A stretch of DNA of 64,000 nt, from positions 1,230,001 to 1,294,000 of the forward strand of contig CP075370.1 of the NCBI GenBank assembly GCA_019454225.1. Reading direction: 5' to 3'. Every line of letters starts with the position of its first letter. The stretch's first letter is position 1. A program made the translations under genes and the position numbers. The stretch comes from Paracoccaceae bacterium (lineage in GTDB: Bacteria; Pseudomonadota; Alphaproteobacteria; Rhodobacterales; Rhodobacteraceae). Below the pieces are notes generated by a model. The model saw nothing but the letters and a program-made list of their open reading frames with translations. It was not told the DNA's origin and made no database searches. This document shows, piece by piece, positions 33,636-42,070 of this stretch.

Positions 33636-36005
33636 ATGGCCGGGAACGTCAAGATCGAACGGATACAGGAGGCCGAGGCGGCGATTACCGCCTTGTCTGG
33701 CGAAGAGTCCCGGATGCGGCAGATCTACCTTCAGGACGGCGTGATCGACGCCACTGAACAGGATGCGCTGGACCGCACCAAGGCCAAGATCGACAAGCTG
33801 CGCGGTGTGGTCGCCCAACTGCGTGCCGAGATCGAGGAAAACAAGCGTATCTGGGAAAGCCACGGCGCCGAATGGGCCGATCTTCAGGCCAAGGTCCAGG
33901 CGCTGCGCGATTTTGACCACCGCGATCTTGGCACCTTTGCCGACTCCGAAACCGCGATCAACCTGGCCACCGCCGATCAGCGCTGGCCCGATGCCACGGC
34001 CGAACTTCAGCAGGCCATGGCCAATATCGGACCAACGTGGGCGGATTACGAGGCGCAGATCGCCGCGCGGGCCGCATACGAACCCCTGCGCGCCGACCTG
34101 ACAGGCCGGCTGACCACCGCCGATGGCGCCACGCCGCAGAACGGGACGATCACCGGCCGTCTGTCATCAATCCGGGGGAACCTGGGCGCGATGGATGCCG
34201 AGGCTGCCGCCCGGAACTACGTCGGTGCGCTTGACCTGCTGCGGATCGGCGTAGCCGAATTGACCACCGCTGAGACCGAGATCGAAGCCCTTCGGGTTGC
34301 CGAAGCCGCCTATCAGACCGCGCTGACCGCGCTTGCCCCGCGGATTCAGGCGGTCTCGACATCCCTGCCCATCGGGGCCGAGGCGCTGCAACATGAGATC
34401 ATCGACGCCGAGTCTGCGATGACGGCCGCTGCCGGTGCGTCGGAGTTTGTCCAGGCGATGGAGAAGGCCGCCGAGCTGGAACGCGCGCTGACCGCCTATG
34501 AGACCGTGGTCGAGAATTTCGAGCTTTATCAGTCGCGGCTTGCGGCGATCCAGACCGAACTGGCCGAAGCCCTGGTCAGCGATCCGCGATGGACCTATCT
34601 GGAACCCATCCAGTCTGAAATGGCCGGTATCCAGACCGAGATGGAGGCCGCAGCCGCCGCGCATGACTACGCCAGGGCGGTGGTCCTGATCGCCGATCTT
34701 GAAGCGAAACTTGCCGAGTTCCACGCGGCGATTGCGGCGAAGAAGGCCGAATACGATGCCGCGCGCGGTGCATTCGACCACCTGATCAGCCACGTCGAAC
34801 CCTGTACCTACCCGCTGGAGCCGCAGAAAACCGCCGTGCGCACGATCCTGAAGGACATGGAGAAAGCCGCAAGCGCGGAGGATTGGGACGCTGCCGTGAA
34901 TGGCATCGGTGGCCTGGAAAAGGCGCTTGCCGATTTCCAGGCCGCGCATGATGCCCACGACGCCACGCTGCGCGCCAAGATCACCCCCGAACTGCCTGCC
35001 ATGCGCACCGCCGCCGACGACAAGGGCAACGGCGAACTGTCCAGCGCCAAGATGCTGAAGAACGACATCGCTGCGCTGGACAAGGCGCTTGCCGGCAAGG
35101 ATGACCTGACCGAGGCGGTCGAGATCATGGAGCGCGCCAGGAAACTTGCCACCGATCTGGAGAAGATCCGCAAGATCCGCGACCGGCTGGACAAGATGTT
35201 CGGGTCCGACACCGAGGCCGTCAAGATCGTGGATGAGTTGAAGAATGACAACACGCTGAAGGACCTGCCGATCGAGGCGCGCAACATGCTGATCGAAAAG
35301 CTGACAAAGAATGGACTGTTGAACAGCATCGCGCCCGACGAACAGAAGGCCGTGCAGGAGATCTGGCAATCAACCGCGAAACTCGACCCGGCTTACGAGG
35401 CGATGGACAAGAAAACCACCGACGGTATCGTGAAGAAGTTGCGCGACGATCCGAAAATCAAGAAATACGCCGCCGAATGGGCAACGATGGACCCGGCAGC
35501 GAAACAGGCCGCGATGAAGGACGTGGGTGCCATCATCGGCGGCCCGGACGGCTGGAACGTGGAAGGGTCGGAGAAGATCAACTTTACCGCGCAGCAGGGG
35601 CTGTGCCTGACCGACTCCACCCTGCGTGGCTATCATTCCCCGGCCAGCGCGACAAAGGCCGAGGAAATCGGCGTGTGCGTCGGAAATCCCTCGGGCGAAT
35701 GGAACCCGCAGTCCGACTTTACCGACGTGGTGCAGAACCTGGTCCACGAAGTCGGCCACGGCTATCAGGAATCCCTGATCGAAAAATATGAGAGTGGCAA
35801 ACTCAAGCCGGGGAGCCCGGAATATGAACAGGCCAGAAGCCTTTCGTTCGACAGGAAGTATTTCAAACAGTTTCCGGGTGACTACAATGTATGGGACGTT
35901 TATGTGCATTCTCCTATGGAGCAGCAGTCCCGCCATACCGCAAACCGCGTTCGCAAGGATCTCCCCCCCGAATATGGCGGCGGATACACCCAGGAGCTCA
36001 ACTGA
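33636..36005 (+). CDS. Large repeat protein with C-terminal HExxH metallopeptidase-like domain
   Basis: Protein of 789 residues with no signal peptide. After a helical N-terminus (about 1-140), at least five degenerate helical repeats follow, with aligned Tyr or equivalent at residues 148, 226, 298, 373 and 444 (period 71-78). Each contains an acid-aromatic-x-x-Ala motif (ARNYVGAL, ASEFVQAM, AHDYARAV, AEDWDAAV, KDDLTEAV). A charged linker (about 515-650) leads to a C-terminal domain with HEVGH at 704-708; E762 in HSPMEQQSR is a candidate third zinc ligand. Architecture resembles injected or polymorphic-toxin effectors. No known full-length homologue recognised. Start at 33636 has GGGGG upstream. 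Confidence 0.8.
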   Translation: MAGNVKIERIQEAEAAITALSGEESRMRQIYLQDGVIDATEQDALDRTKAKIDKLRGVVAQLRAEIEENKRIWESHGAEWADLQAKVQALRDFDHRDLGTFADSETAINLATADQRWPDATAELQQAMANIGPTWADYEAQIAARAAYEPLRADLTGRLTTADGATPQNGTITGRLSSIRGNLGAMDAEAAARNYVGALDLLRIGVAELTTAETEIEALRVAEAAYQTALTALAPRIQAVSTSLPIGAEALQHEIIDAESAMTAAAGASEFVQAMEKAAELERALTAYETVVENFELYQSRLAAIQTELAEALVSDPRWTYLEPIQSEMAGIQTEMEAAAAAHDYARAVVLIADLEAKLAEFHAAIAAKKAEYDAARGAFDHLISHVEPCTYPLEPQKTAVRTILKDMEKAASAEDWDAAVNGIGGLEKALADFQAAHDAHDATLRAKITPELPAMRTAADDKGNGELSSAKMLKNDIAALDKALAGKDDLTEAVEIMERARKLATDLEKIRKIRDRLDKMFGSDTEAVKIVDELKNDNTLKDLPIEARNMLIEKLTKNGLLNSIAPDEQKAVQEIWQSTAKLDPAYEAMDKKTTDGIVKKLRDDPKIKKYAAEWATMDPAAKQAAMKDVGAIIGGPDGWNVEGSEKINFTAQQGLCLTDSTLRGYHSPASATKAEEIGVCVGNPSGEWNPQSDFTDVVQNLVHEVGHGYQESLIEKYESGKLKPGSPEYEQARSLSFDRKYFKQFPGDYNVWDVYVHSPMEQQSRHTANRVRKDLPPEYGGGYTQELN

Positions 36006-36093
36006 ACCCTGCAAACGTCCGGGTCTGCGCCTTACGTTGCCATCGGGATGGAACACCACGCCGATACCGGCCCAAATGACCGAGGAAACGACG

Positions 36094-36432
36094 ATGCCCG
36101 TTACCTACGACATTTCGATCTTCCGCAACGGTGAAACGGTCGAAATCGGCTCGATCACCTTCGATACCGCGCATTTCGCCACCCTGACCCTTGCGGGAAA
36201 GGATGTCGAGCATCTTGCGCTTCGGGAACGCTGGGCCCCGATCGCGGCAAGGGATGTGCTTGAGGTCGAGCGTTCGCGGCGCCAACAGATGGCAGACGGC
36301 ACCTGGATCAGAACGTCGGGAACCGAACGGATCGCCCGCGACAGCCCGGACTATCCGCCCGCGGCGATGCACTTTCTGGCCAGCAACTACGACTATCTGT
36401 TCGCCAAACGCCTGGAGCCCGCCGCAAACTGA
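36094..36432 (+). CDS. Small unknown protein downstream of the metallopeptidase
   Basis: Protein of 112 residues, no signal peptide, mixed strands and helices (TYDISIFRNGETVEIGSITF, RERWAPIAARDVLEVERSRR, AMHFLASNYDYLFAKRL). Starts 88 bp after the metallopeptidase stop in the same direction, with GAGGAAACG upstream. Not recognised. Its size and position fit a cognate partner (immunity or chaperone), but that is inference only. Confidence 0.65.
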   Translation: MPVTYDISIFRNGETVEIGSITFDTAHFATLTLAGKDVEHLALRERWAPIAARDVLEVERSRRQQMADGTWIRTSGTERIARDSPDYPPAAMHFLASNYDYLFAKRLEPAAN

Positions 36433-36616
36433 CGCGCGGCGGGCGGGCCGTCGGTCCGCGCGGCCGACTTTTCGCGCCACCGCCAAGTTGTGATCGACGG
36501 CATCGAGGCGGCGGTCGGCATGGCCGATCCGGCGGCCCGGATTGCGCGATAGCGTAGCCTTGCCGAGAGGCTCGAGGTCTGTTGCCAGCGGGTCGCGCTG
36601 CCCCGGTGAACCGGGC

Positions 36617-36632
36617 GTGAAATCGTATGCAA
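36617..36632. promoter_or_regulatory. LacI-type operator O1 upstream of HisD-family gene A
   Basis: GTGAAATCGTATGCAA. It matches O3 (56178-56193) at 14 of 16 positions and is centred on CG like LacI-family operators. It ends 92 bp before the ATG at 36724. Confidence 0.6.
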
Positions 36633-36723
36633 AATCTGGTTGGATCGGAAGCCGCGGGGTGGTAGTGCAGCGGATGAAAGGCCCGTTGCGCGCGATCCGC
36701 GGCGCCAGAGGAGATATGAACCC

Positions 36724-38016
36724 ATGCCGAACCCTTCCGCCCTGCCAGCAGGATTGACCTGGCTCAAGGCCCCGGCCCGCAACTCCACCACTGACACCGC
36801 CTCGGTCGAGGGGCTGGTCCAGGAAATTCTTGCCGCCGTGCGCGATCGTGGTGACGCGGCAGTCCGCGACTATTCGCTGCGCTTCGACAAGGCGGAACTC
36901 GACGCCTTCGAGGTTTCGATGGAGGATCGGCTGGCGGCGGTCGAGGCGCTTGCCCCGCAGACCCGCGCCGATACCGAATTCGCCATCGCGAACGTCCGCA
37001 AGTTCGCCGAGGCGCAACTGTCCACGATCCTGCCGCTGGACGTCGAGACCCTGCCGGGGGTCTACATGGGGCACCGCGTGATCCCGATCCAGACGGTGGG
37101 CTGCTATGTGCCGGGCGGACGCTTTCCGCTGCTGTCGGCGCCGATCATGACCATCGTCCCGGCCAAGGTGGCGGGCGTGGATCAGGTCGTGGCCTGCCTG
37201 CCACCCAATGCACACCGGGCGATGATTGCGGGCTGCCATCTGTCGGGGGCGGACCGCATCTTCCGTATCGGTGGCGCGCAGGCGATTGCGGCGATGGCCT
37301 ATGGCACCGAAACGGTGCCGCAGGTGAACAAGATCGTCGGCCCCGGCAACGCCTTCGTGAACGAGGCCAAGCGCCAGGTCTTCGGCCCTGTCGGCATTGA
37401 CCAGCTTGCAGGCCCGTCAGAGATCTACATTCTGGCCGACCAGACCGGGGATGCGGCCATGATCGCGACCGACCTGCTGGCGCAGGCCGAGCATGACGTG
37501 CGCACCCGCGTCGGGTTGATCACCACGGATGCCGCCCTGGCAACGGCGGTGCTGGCCGAGGTCGAGGCGCAGCTGGGTACGCTGTCCACGGCCTCTGTCG
37601 CTGCCCCCGCGTGGCGGGACTACGGCGAGATCATCCTCTGCGACAGCGAGGCCGCGATGATCGCCTGCTCCGACCATATTGCCGCCGAACACCTGCAGCT
37701 TCATACCGCCGATCCGCATGACATGGCAAAGCGTCTGCGCAACTATGGGTCGCTGTTCATCGGCGAACTGGCCAGCGTCGTCTATTCCGACAAATGCTCG
37801 GGTACCAACCACACCCTGCCCACCATGGCGGCCGGGCGCTACACCGGGGGTCTGTGGGTCGGGGCCTATGTGAAGATCGCCACGCATCAGTGGCTGGATG
37901 AACGCGGCGTGCGGGCCGTCGCGCCGCCCGCCGTGCGGCAGAGCGCGTCCGAAGGGCTTGAGGGCCATCGCCGCGCGGCGCAACTGCGCCTCGACCGGCT
38001 TCAGGCGCGCATGTAG
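36724..38016 (+). CDS. HisD-family dehydrogenase A (not histidine biosynthesis)
   Basis: Zinc- and NAD-dependent alcohol dehydrogenase of the histidinol dehydrogenase family, 430 residues. Zinc/catalytic signatures are [31 protein letters not shown] and [12 protein letters not shown]. No his genes are nearby; it sits at the edge of an ABC/LacI catabolic locus, so it more likely oxidises a polyol-like substrate, as sulfopropanediol dehydrogenase (HpsN) does. GGAG lies 15 bp before the ATG and a LacI-type operator further upstream. Its 3' end overlaps the convergent amidase gene by 16 bp. Confidence 0.85.
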   Translation: MPNPSALPAGLTWLKAPARNSTTDTASVEGLVQEILAAVRDRGDAAVRDYSLRFDKAELDAFEVSMEDRLAAVEALAPQTRADTEFAIANVRKFAEAQLSTILPLDVETLPGVYMGHRVIPIQTVGCYVPGGRFPLLSAPIMTIVPAKVAGVDQVVACLPPNAHRAMIAGCHLSGADRIFRIGGAQAIAAMAYGTETVPQVNKIVGPGNAFVNEAKRQVFGPVGIDQLAGPSEIYILADQTGDAAMIATDLLAQAEHDVRTRVGLITTDAALATAVLAEVEAQLGTLSTASVAAPAWRDYGEIILCDSEAAMIACSDHIAAEHLQLHTADPHDMAKRLRNYGSLFIGELASVVYSDKCSGTNHTLPTMAAGRYTGGLWVGAYVKIATHQWLDERGVRAVAPPAVRQSASEGLEGHRRAAQLRLDRLQARM

Positions 38017-39347
38017 GGACGCTGAGCCCCCGCATCGGTCGCCGCCTCCAGTGCGGCGCCGATGCGCAGTGCCATCGGCTCGTCGCCGTGACGCGCAATG
38101 ATCTGTGCCCCAAGTGGCAAGCCTTCCGCAAATCCGACCGGCAGGGCCAGTACCGGATGGCCGGTCACGTTGAAGGGCAGGGTACGCATGGCCGTCCAGA
38201 TCGCGCGGTCATCCGAGAAATCCGAGAAGGGCGGCGCGGGGGCCAGGACGCAGGCCGTCAGCACAGCGTCAAAGGGGGCCAGGCAGGCATCCATCGCCAC
38301 GCGCAGGCGGCCGGCAACGGTGCGTGCATGGCCCAGATCGGCATCGGTGAGGCCCACCCCTGCGGCAAGGCTCTGATAGGCTTGTCGTCCATAGCGCGCA
38401 CCGTCGGTGCGCATGCTGCCCAGGTGATGCGCCAGGGCCTCGGCGTGCAGGATCACCGCGCCTGTCGCCTCGAGCAGCGGATAGTCGGGCAATGTCGTGA
38501 GCTCGACCCTGGCACCCAGCAGGGTCAGCACGCCCGCAGTGTCATCGAGCGCGGCCAGCACGGCCGGGTGGCATGCGGGATCGTCACAGAACCAGTCGCG
38601 GGCATAGCCGATCCGAAGTCCCCGGACATCCTGTGCCGCCACGCGGGGCGGGGCGCCCATGGCCGCCATGCAGATCGCAGCCTCGTCCACGGTCGCCGCA
38701 AGCACGCCGATATGGTCGAGCGTCGGGGAAAGCGGAAACACGCCCTCTGCGGGCAGGCTGCCATGGGTGGGCTTCAACCCGACGACCCCGCAGTAGCAGG
38801 CGGGCGAACGCACCGAGCCGCCGGTATCCGTGCCGATGGCCACCCTGACCAGCCCGGCGGCGACCGCCGCAGCCGAGCCGGATGATGACCCGCCGGTGAT
38901 GTGCGATCTGTTCCAGGGATTCCGGGCAGGGGGATACGGCTGATCGAAACTCGGTCCGACCAGTGCATACTCGTAGGTCGCGACCTTGCCGATGGGCACG
39001 GCCCCCCCGGCCACCAGCCGCGCCACCACCTCGGCATCCGTGGCTGGAACATGCGCGGCATGACGGCGCGATCCGTAGGTCGAGGGCACCCCCCCCATGT
39101 CGATGAGATCCTTGATGGCAAAGGGAATCCCCTGCATCGGCCCAAGATCGACGCCGGCGCCGAAGGCGGCGTCTGCCCGAGCGGCGGCGGCAAGGGCCAT
39201 GTCGCGTGTCACCACGACGAAGGCGCCGACATCCGCGTCACGGACGGCGATCCGGGCCAGATGGGCCTCGGTCAGGGCAGCGGCCGTCAGGCTGCCCGCC
39301 CGCAGCCGCTGCGCCGCCTCGGGAATTGGCAGGTCAGCGGGGTTCAT
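38001..39347 (-). CDS. AtzE/GatA-type amidase
   Basis: Amidase-signature hydrolase of 448 residues. The Ser-cisSer-Lys triad is visible: Lys in PFAIKDLIDMGG (about 78-89), cis-Ser and nucleophile in ITGGSSSGSAAAVAAG and GTDTGGSVRSPA. The preceding 63-residue AtzG-like gene overlaps its start by 14 bp, which is the arrangement of AtzE-AtzG pairs (e.g. 1-carboxybiuret hydrolase). Last gene of the long minus-strand operon. The amide substrate is unknown. Confidence 0.88.
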   Translation of the reverse strand: MNPADLPIPEAAQRLRAGSLTAAALTEAHLARIAVRDADVGAFVVVTRDMALAAAARADAAFGAGVDLGPMQGIPFAIKDLIDMGGVPSTYGSRRHAAHVPATDAEVVARLVAGGAVPIGKVATYEYALVGPSFDQPYPPARNPWNRSHITGGSSSGSAAAVAAGLVRVAIGTDTGGSVRSPACYCGVVGLKPTHGSLPAEGVFPLSPTLDHIGVLAATVDEAAICMAAMGAPPRVAAQDVRGLRIGYARDWFCDDPACHPAVLAALDDTAGVLTLLGARVELTTLPDYPLLEATGAVILHAEALAHHLGSMRTDGARYGRQAYQSLAAGVGLTDADLGHARTVAGRLRVAMDACLAPFDAVLTACVLAPAPPFSDFSDDRAIWTAMRTLPFNVTGHPVLALPVGFAEGLPLGAQIIARHGDEPMALRIGAALEAATDAGAQRPYMRA

Positions 39348-39525
39348 CGGGCGCCGTGTGCAGACAGGTCTCGATCAGCCCGCAGGCGCGATGCAGGTAT
39401 CTTGCGGTCTCCAGCACACCCGGAACCTGGGCGGGTGCCAGCACCAGGCCAGCCGCCGCAAGATCGGCCAGCAGCGAGGTTTCGGTGGGCGGCGTGCGCC
39501 GGGGGTCAGGTGCGGGCGTTTTCAA
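39334..39525 (-). CDS. AtzG-like small amidase partner
   Basis: Predicted 63-residue protein read from a TTG at 39525; no ATG or GTG is available in frame within a sensible distance. The core ETSLLADLAAAGLVLAPAQV, then PGVLETARYLHR, fits the DUF4089/AtzG family that wraps around AtzE-type amidases. It overlaps the RraA-like stop upstream and the amidase start downstream, so translation is probably coupled on both sides. The exact start is uncertain. Confidence 0.6.
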   Translation of the reverse strand: MKTPAPDPRRTPPTETSLLADLAAAGLVLAPAQVPGVLETARYLHRACGLIETCLHTAPDEPR

Positions 39526-40216
39526 AGGCGGTCCATGCGGTTTCGAACGCGGCGAAGTCGAAGCCCGGGGCCCGCGCGGGGCCGAGCACCAGCTTTTCGG
39601 TGGCAAGCAGCTTGCCGATGGCGTCGGCCAGGCGCGGGATCACATCGGGCGGAATCACGACCGCACCGTGCCGGTCGGCGTGGACCAGGTCGCCCGTCGC
39701 CACGGTCAGCCCGAAGATCGTCACCGGGGTGCCCACCTCGCGCACATGAACGAAGCCATGGCTGGGACCGACCGAACCCGCGACCACGGGAAAGCCCGGC
39801 TCAAGATCCGCCAGATCGCGCATCACACCGTTGGTAAGCGCTCCGGACATGCCAAATCCCTTGTGGATGGCGGTGTTCACCTCACCCCAGTAGGCGGCAA
39901 CGCAGCCCGGATAGTCCACATCCTCGACCACCGCGACCGAGGGCTTCGGGGCCTCGGCCATTGCCCGGTAATAGTCCATGCGGCGGGTGCGCAGGGTCAG
40001 CTTGTCCTCGGTCGGGGGGGCGAGGCCCGCGATCCGTGCCGTGACGGCAAAGCCGACCATCGCAGGCTCGTCCGGGGCCGAGCACAGCATCGTGCCGCGG
40101 GTATATCCCTGAAACCCGCGTTGCCCCTGTGCCACCTCAATGGCGTTGCAGACCGTGGGCGTATCGACCCGGCGCAACAGGGCCAGAAGGTCGGGGTCGA
40201 GCATCTCGGGCATCAT
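39506..40216 (-). CDS. RraA-like aldolase/decarboxylase family protein
   Basis: Protein of 236 residues of the RraA/HMG-aldolase family, which includes 4-hydroxy-4-methyl-2-oxoglutarate aldolase and oxaloacetate decarboxylases. The metal and substrate signature with Arg-Asp is GALTNGVMRDLADLE (about 124-138), preceded by the glycine-rich YWGEVNTAIHKGFGMSG. It lacks features of the RNase E inhibitor alone. Start overlaps the upstream hydrolase stop (ATGA). A retro-aldol or decarboxylation step in the pathway is plausible. Confidence 0.85.
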   Translation of the reverse strand: MMPEMLDPDLLALLRRVDTPTVCNAIEVAQGQRGFQGYTRGTMLCSAPDEPAMVGFAVTARIAGLAPPTEDKLTLRTRRMDYYRAMAEAPKPSVAVVEDVDYPGCVAAYWGEVNTAIHKGFGMSGALTNGVMRDLADLEPGFPVVAGSVGPSHGFVHVREVGTPVTIFGLTVATGDLVHADRHGAVVIPPDVIPRLADAIGKLLATEKLVLGPARAPGFDFAAFETAWTAFENART

Positions 40217-40899
40217 TCCTCCAGCCAGCGGATCAGTTCCGCCGTCGTTGCGTGCGGTTGTTCAAGGGGTGGCAGATGGCCTGCGCCCGGCACGATCGCC
40301 AACCGCGACTGCGGCATCAATCGGTGCATCAGATCGTGCCGGTCACGCGGGCATAGCCGATCCTCGGCCCCCATAAGGACCAGTGCGGGCCCGCGAAAGG
40401 CTGCAAGCGTGGCGGTCTGGTCAGGACGTGTGGCAAGTGCCTGTGACTGCCGCGCGAACACCTGCGGGCCAAGGGCCAGTGCCATGTCGAGGCAGAGGTC
40501 GAGCAGCGCTGTGTTGCTCTCTGCCAGGTAGTTCGGCTTCATCTCGTCGCGCATCACGTCGGCGAGTTCCCCGGCAAGCGCGCGGGCGACCTGCGCGGGG
40601 CGGCGCGCGGCCACTTCGGGCGGCTCGGCCAGCGGGTTCGTATCCATCAGGGCAACACGTTCCACGCGGCCGGGGGCCTGCCGCAGGATCTCCATGGCCA
40701 CGATCCCGCCCATCGAGAGACCGGCCAGGGCAAAGCGCTGCGGGGCGCGGGCCAGCACCTGTTCGGCAAGACCCTCCATGCTGGCCGCGAACCCGATGGG
40801 ATGCGTCATCACCGGCCATCGGGCCGACAGCGCGCCGATCTGCGCGCCGAACAGGCGGGCATCGCACATCATGCCCGGCAGCAGGACCAGCGGTGTCAT
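40213..40899 (-). CDS. Alpha/beta-fold hydrolase
   Basis: Serine hydrolase of 228 residues. The nucleophile elbow is GLSMGG (about 60-65), the oxyanion region LVLLPGMMCDARLF near the start, the acid probably in LVLMGAEDRLCP, and the histidine in PGAGHLPPLEQP. Substrate unknown. ATG overlaps the MetE-like stop; its own stop overlaps the RraA-like start. Confidence 0.88.
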   Translation of the reverse strand: MTPLVLLPGMMCDARLFGAQIGALSARWPVMTHPIGFAASMEGLAEQVLARAPQRFALAGLSMGGIVAMEILRQAPGRVERVALMDTNPLAEPPEVAARRPAQVARALAGELADVMRDEMKPNYLAESNTALLDLCLDMALALGPQVFARQSQALATRPDQTATLAAFRGPALVLMGAEDRLCPRDRHDLMHRLMPQSRLAIVPGAGHLPPLEQPHATTAELIRWLEE

Positions 40900-42017
40900 G
40901 CCGCGCGCCGCGCGCCCTCGGCCATCGTCGCAAGCTTGGCCCAGGCGATTTCCGGGTCGACCGCGCCGAAGCCCGCGAAGGTGCCGAACCCGCAGTCCGA
41001 TCCGGCGATCACCCGGTCACGCCCGACGATCGCGGTAAACCGCTGCAGTCGCTGTGCCACAAGGTCGGGGTGCTCGACGAAGTTCGTGGTCGTGTCGACG
41101 ACGCCCGGCACGAGCACCTTGTGATCGGGTATCTCGCGGGCGCGGTCGCGGAACACGGTCCATTCATGGCCATGGCGTGGGTTCGCGGTCTCGAACAGCA
41201 CATAGGTTGCGCGGGCCTTCATCAGAACGGGGAATACCTTTGCCATGTCGATGTCGCAGACATGCGGGCCTTCGTAGTTGCCCCAGCAGATATGGATGCG
41301 GATGCGATCTTCCGGGATGCCGTCGAGCGCATGGTTCAGCGCCTCGACATGGGTTTCCGCGACCTTCACGAATTCGTCGTCGCTCAGATCGTTGAACAAC
41401 ATGTGCCGCGACAGGGCGAGGTCGGGGCAGTCCAGCTGCAGGTCCAGGCCGGCCGCGACGATGGTGCGGTATTCGTCGCGCATCGCGTCGGCCAGGGCGG
41501 CCAGATAGGCGCCACGGTCGGGGTAATGCGCGTTCTGCAGGAACAGAGAGATCACGCCGGGCGAGGCGGCATTCATGAAGCCCCGCGCCGCGCCGTGTTC
41601 GGCCATTGCCGCCTTAAGGTTGGCGATGTCCTTGTGCAACTCGCCCTGACCCCGCGACTTCACCTCGCCCACACACATCGGGCGGGCATATTTCGGGGTG
41701 CCGCCCTCGCGTGCAAGGCGGTCGAGGAAGCTGGGGAACAGCTTCAGGTCGGCAGGCGCGTTGCGCGGGCTGTCGCCGTCGAAGCCGGTGTAGCGATCCT
41801 TGACGTAGGTCGCGTAGGATATCTTGGATGTCTCGCCATCGCTGACGATGTCGACCCCGGCGGCAACCTGGCGGCGAACCACCTCGGACACCGCGGAGGT
41901 CATCACGGCGTCGAATGTCTTGGGGTCGTGCGGCTCGCGACGTTCACGGGCGAAAAGCTGGTCAACCACCGCCTGCGCGCGGGGAAGGGAGCCGACATGC
42001 GTCGTCAGAATGGACAT
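40896..42017 (-). CDS. MetE-like (cobalamin-independent methionine synthase family II) protein
   Basis: Protein of 373 residues matching only the catalytic barrel of cobalamin-independent methionine synthase. It begins TTHVGSLPR, with GVDIVSDGETSKISY, zinc-site candidates HICWGNYEGPH and GSDCGFGTF near the C-terminus. Stand-alone proteins of this type are not true methionine synthases; they transfer or remove methyl/alkyl groups on diverse thiols or may do other chemistry. Start at 42017 replaces a longer frame to 42059. Lies in the LacI-linked operon. Confidence 0.85.
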   Translation of the reverse strand: MSILTTHVGSLPRAQAVVDQLFARERREPHDPKTFDAVMTSAVSEVVRRQVAAGVDIVSDGETSKISYATYVKDRYTGFDGDSPRNAPADLKLFPSFLDRLAREGGTPKYARPMCVGEVKSRGQGELHKDIANLKAAMAEHGAARGFMNAASPGVISLFLQNAHYPDRGAYLAALADAMRDEYRTIVAAGLDLQLDCPDLALSRHMLFNDLSDDEFVKVAETHVEALNHALDGIPEDRIRIHICWGNYEGPHVCDIDMAKVFPVLMKARATYVLFETANPRHGHEWTVFRDRAREIPDHKVLVPGVVDTTTNFVEHPDLVAQRLQRFTAIVGRDRVIAGSDCGFGTFAGFGAVDPEIAWAKLATMAEGARRAA

Positions 42018-42070
42018 GGGGAACCTGCCGTTGGAGAGGTGGGGTGGCCCTGCGGCCACCCGCCGATGGA

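Noticed and set aside
33333-33920. Minus-strand frames in the 33.2-33.6 kb gap as a gene
   Set aside because: Mostly antisense to flanking genes and no recognisable motif; Cys pairs suggested a zinc-finger-like DUF2256 protein at first, but spacing does not fit.
36724-38016. Calling either HisD-family gene hisD (histidine biosynthesis)
   Set aside because: No other his genes, and both lie in a LacI/ABC catabolic setting; two divergent copies also argue against it.
40896-42017. Annotating the MetE-like gene as methionine synthase metE
   Set aside because: Only the C-terminal barrel is present (373 residues versus about 750) and the context is catabolic.
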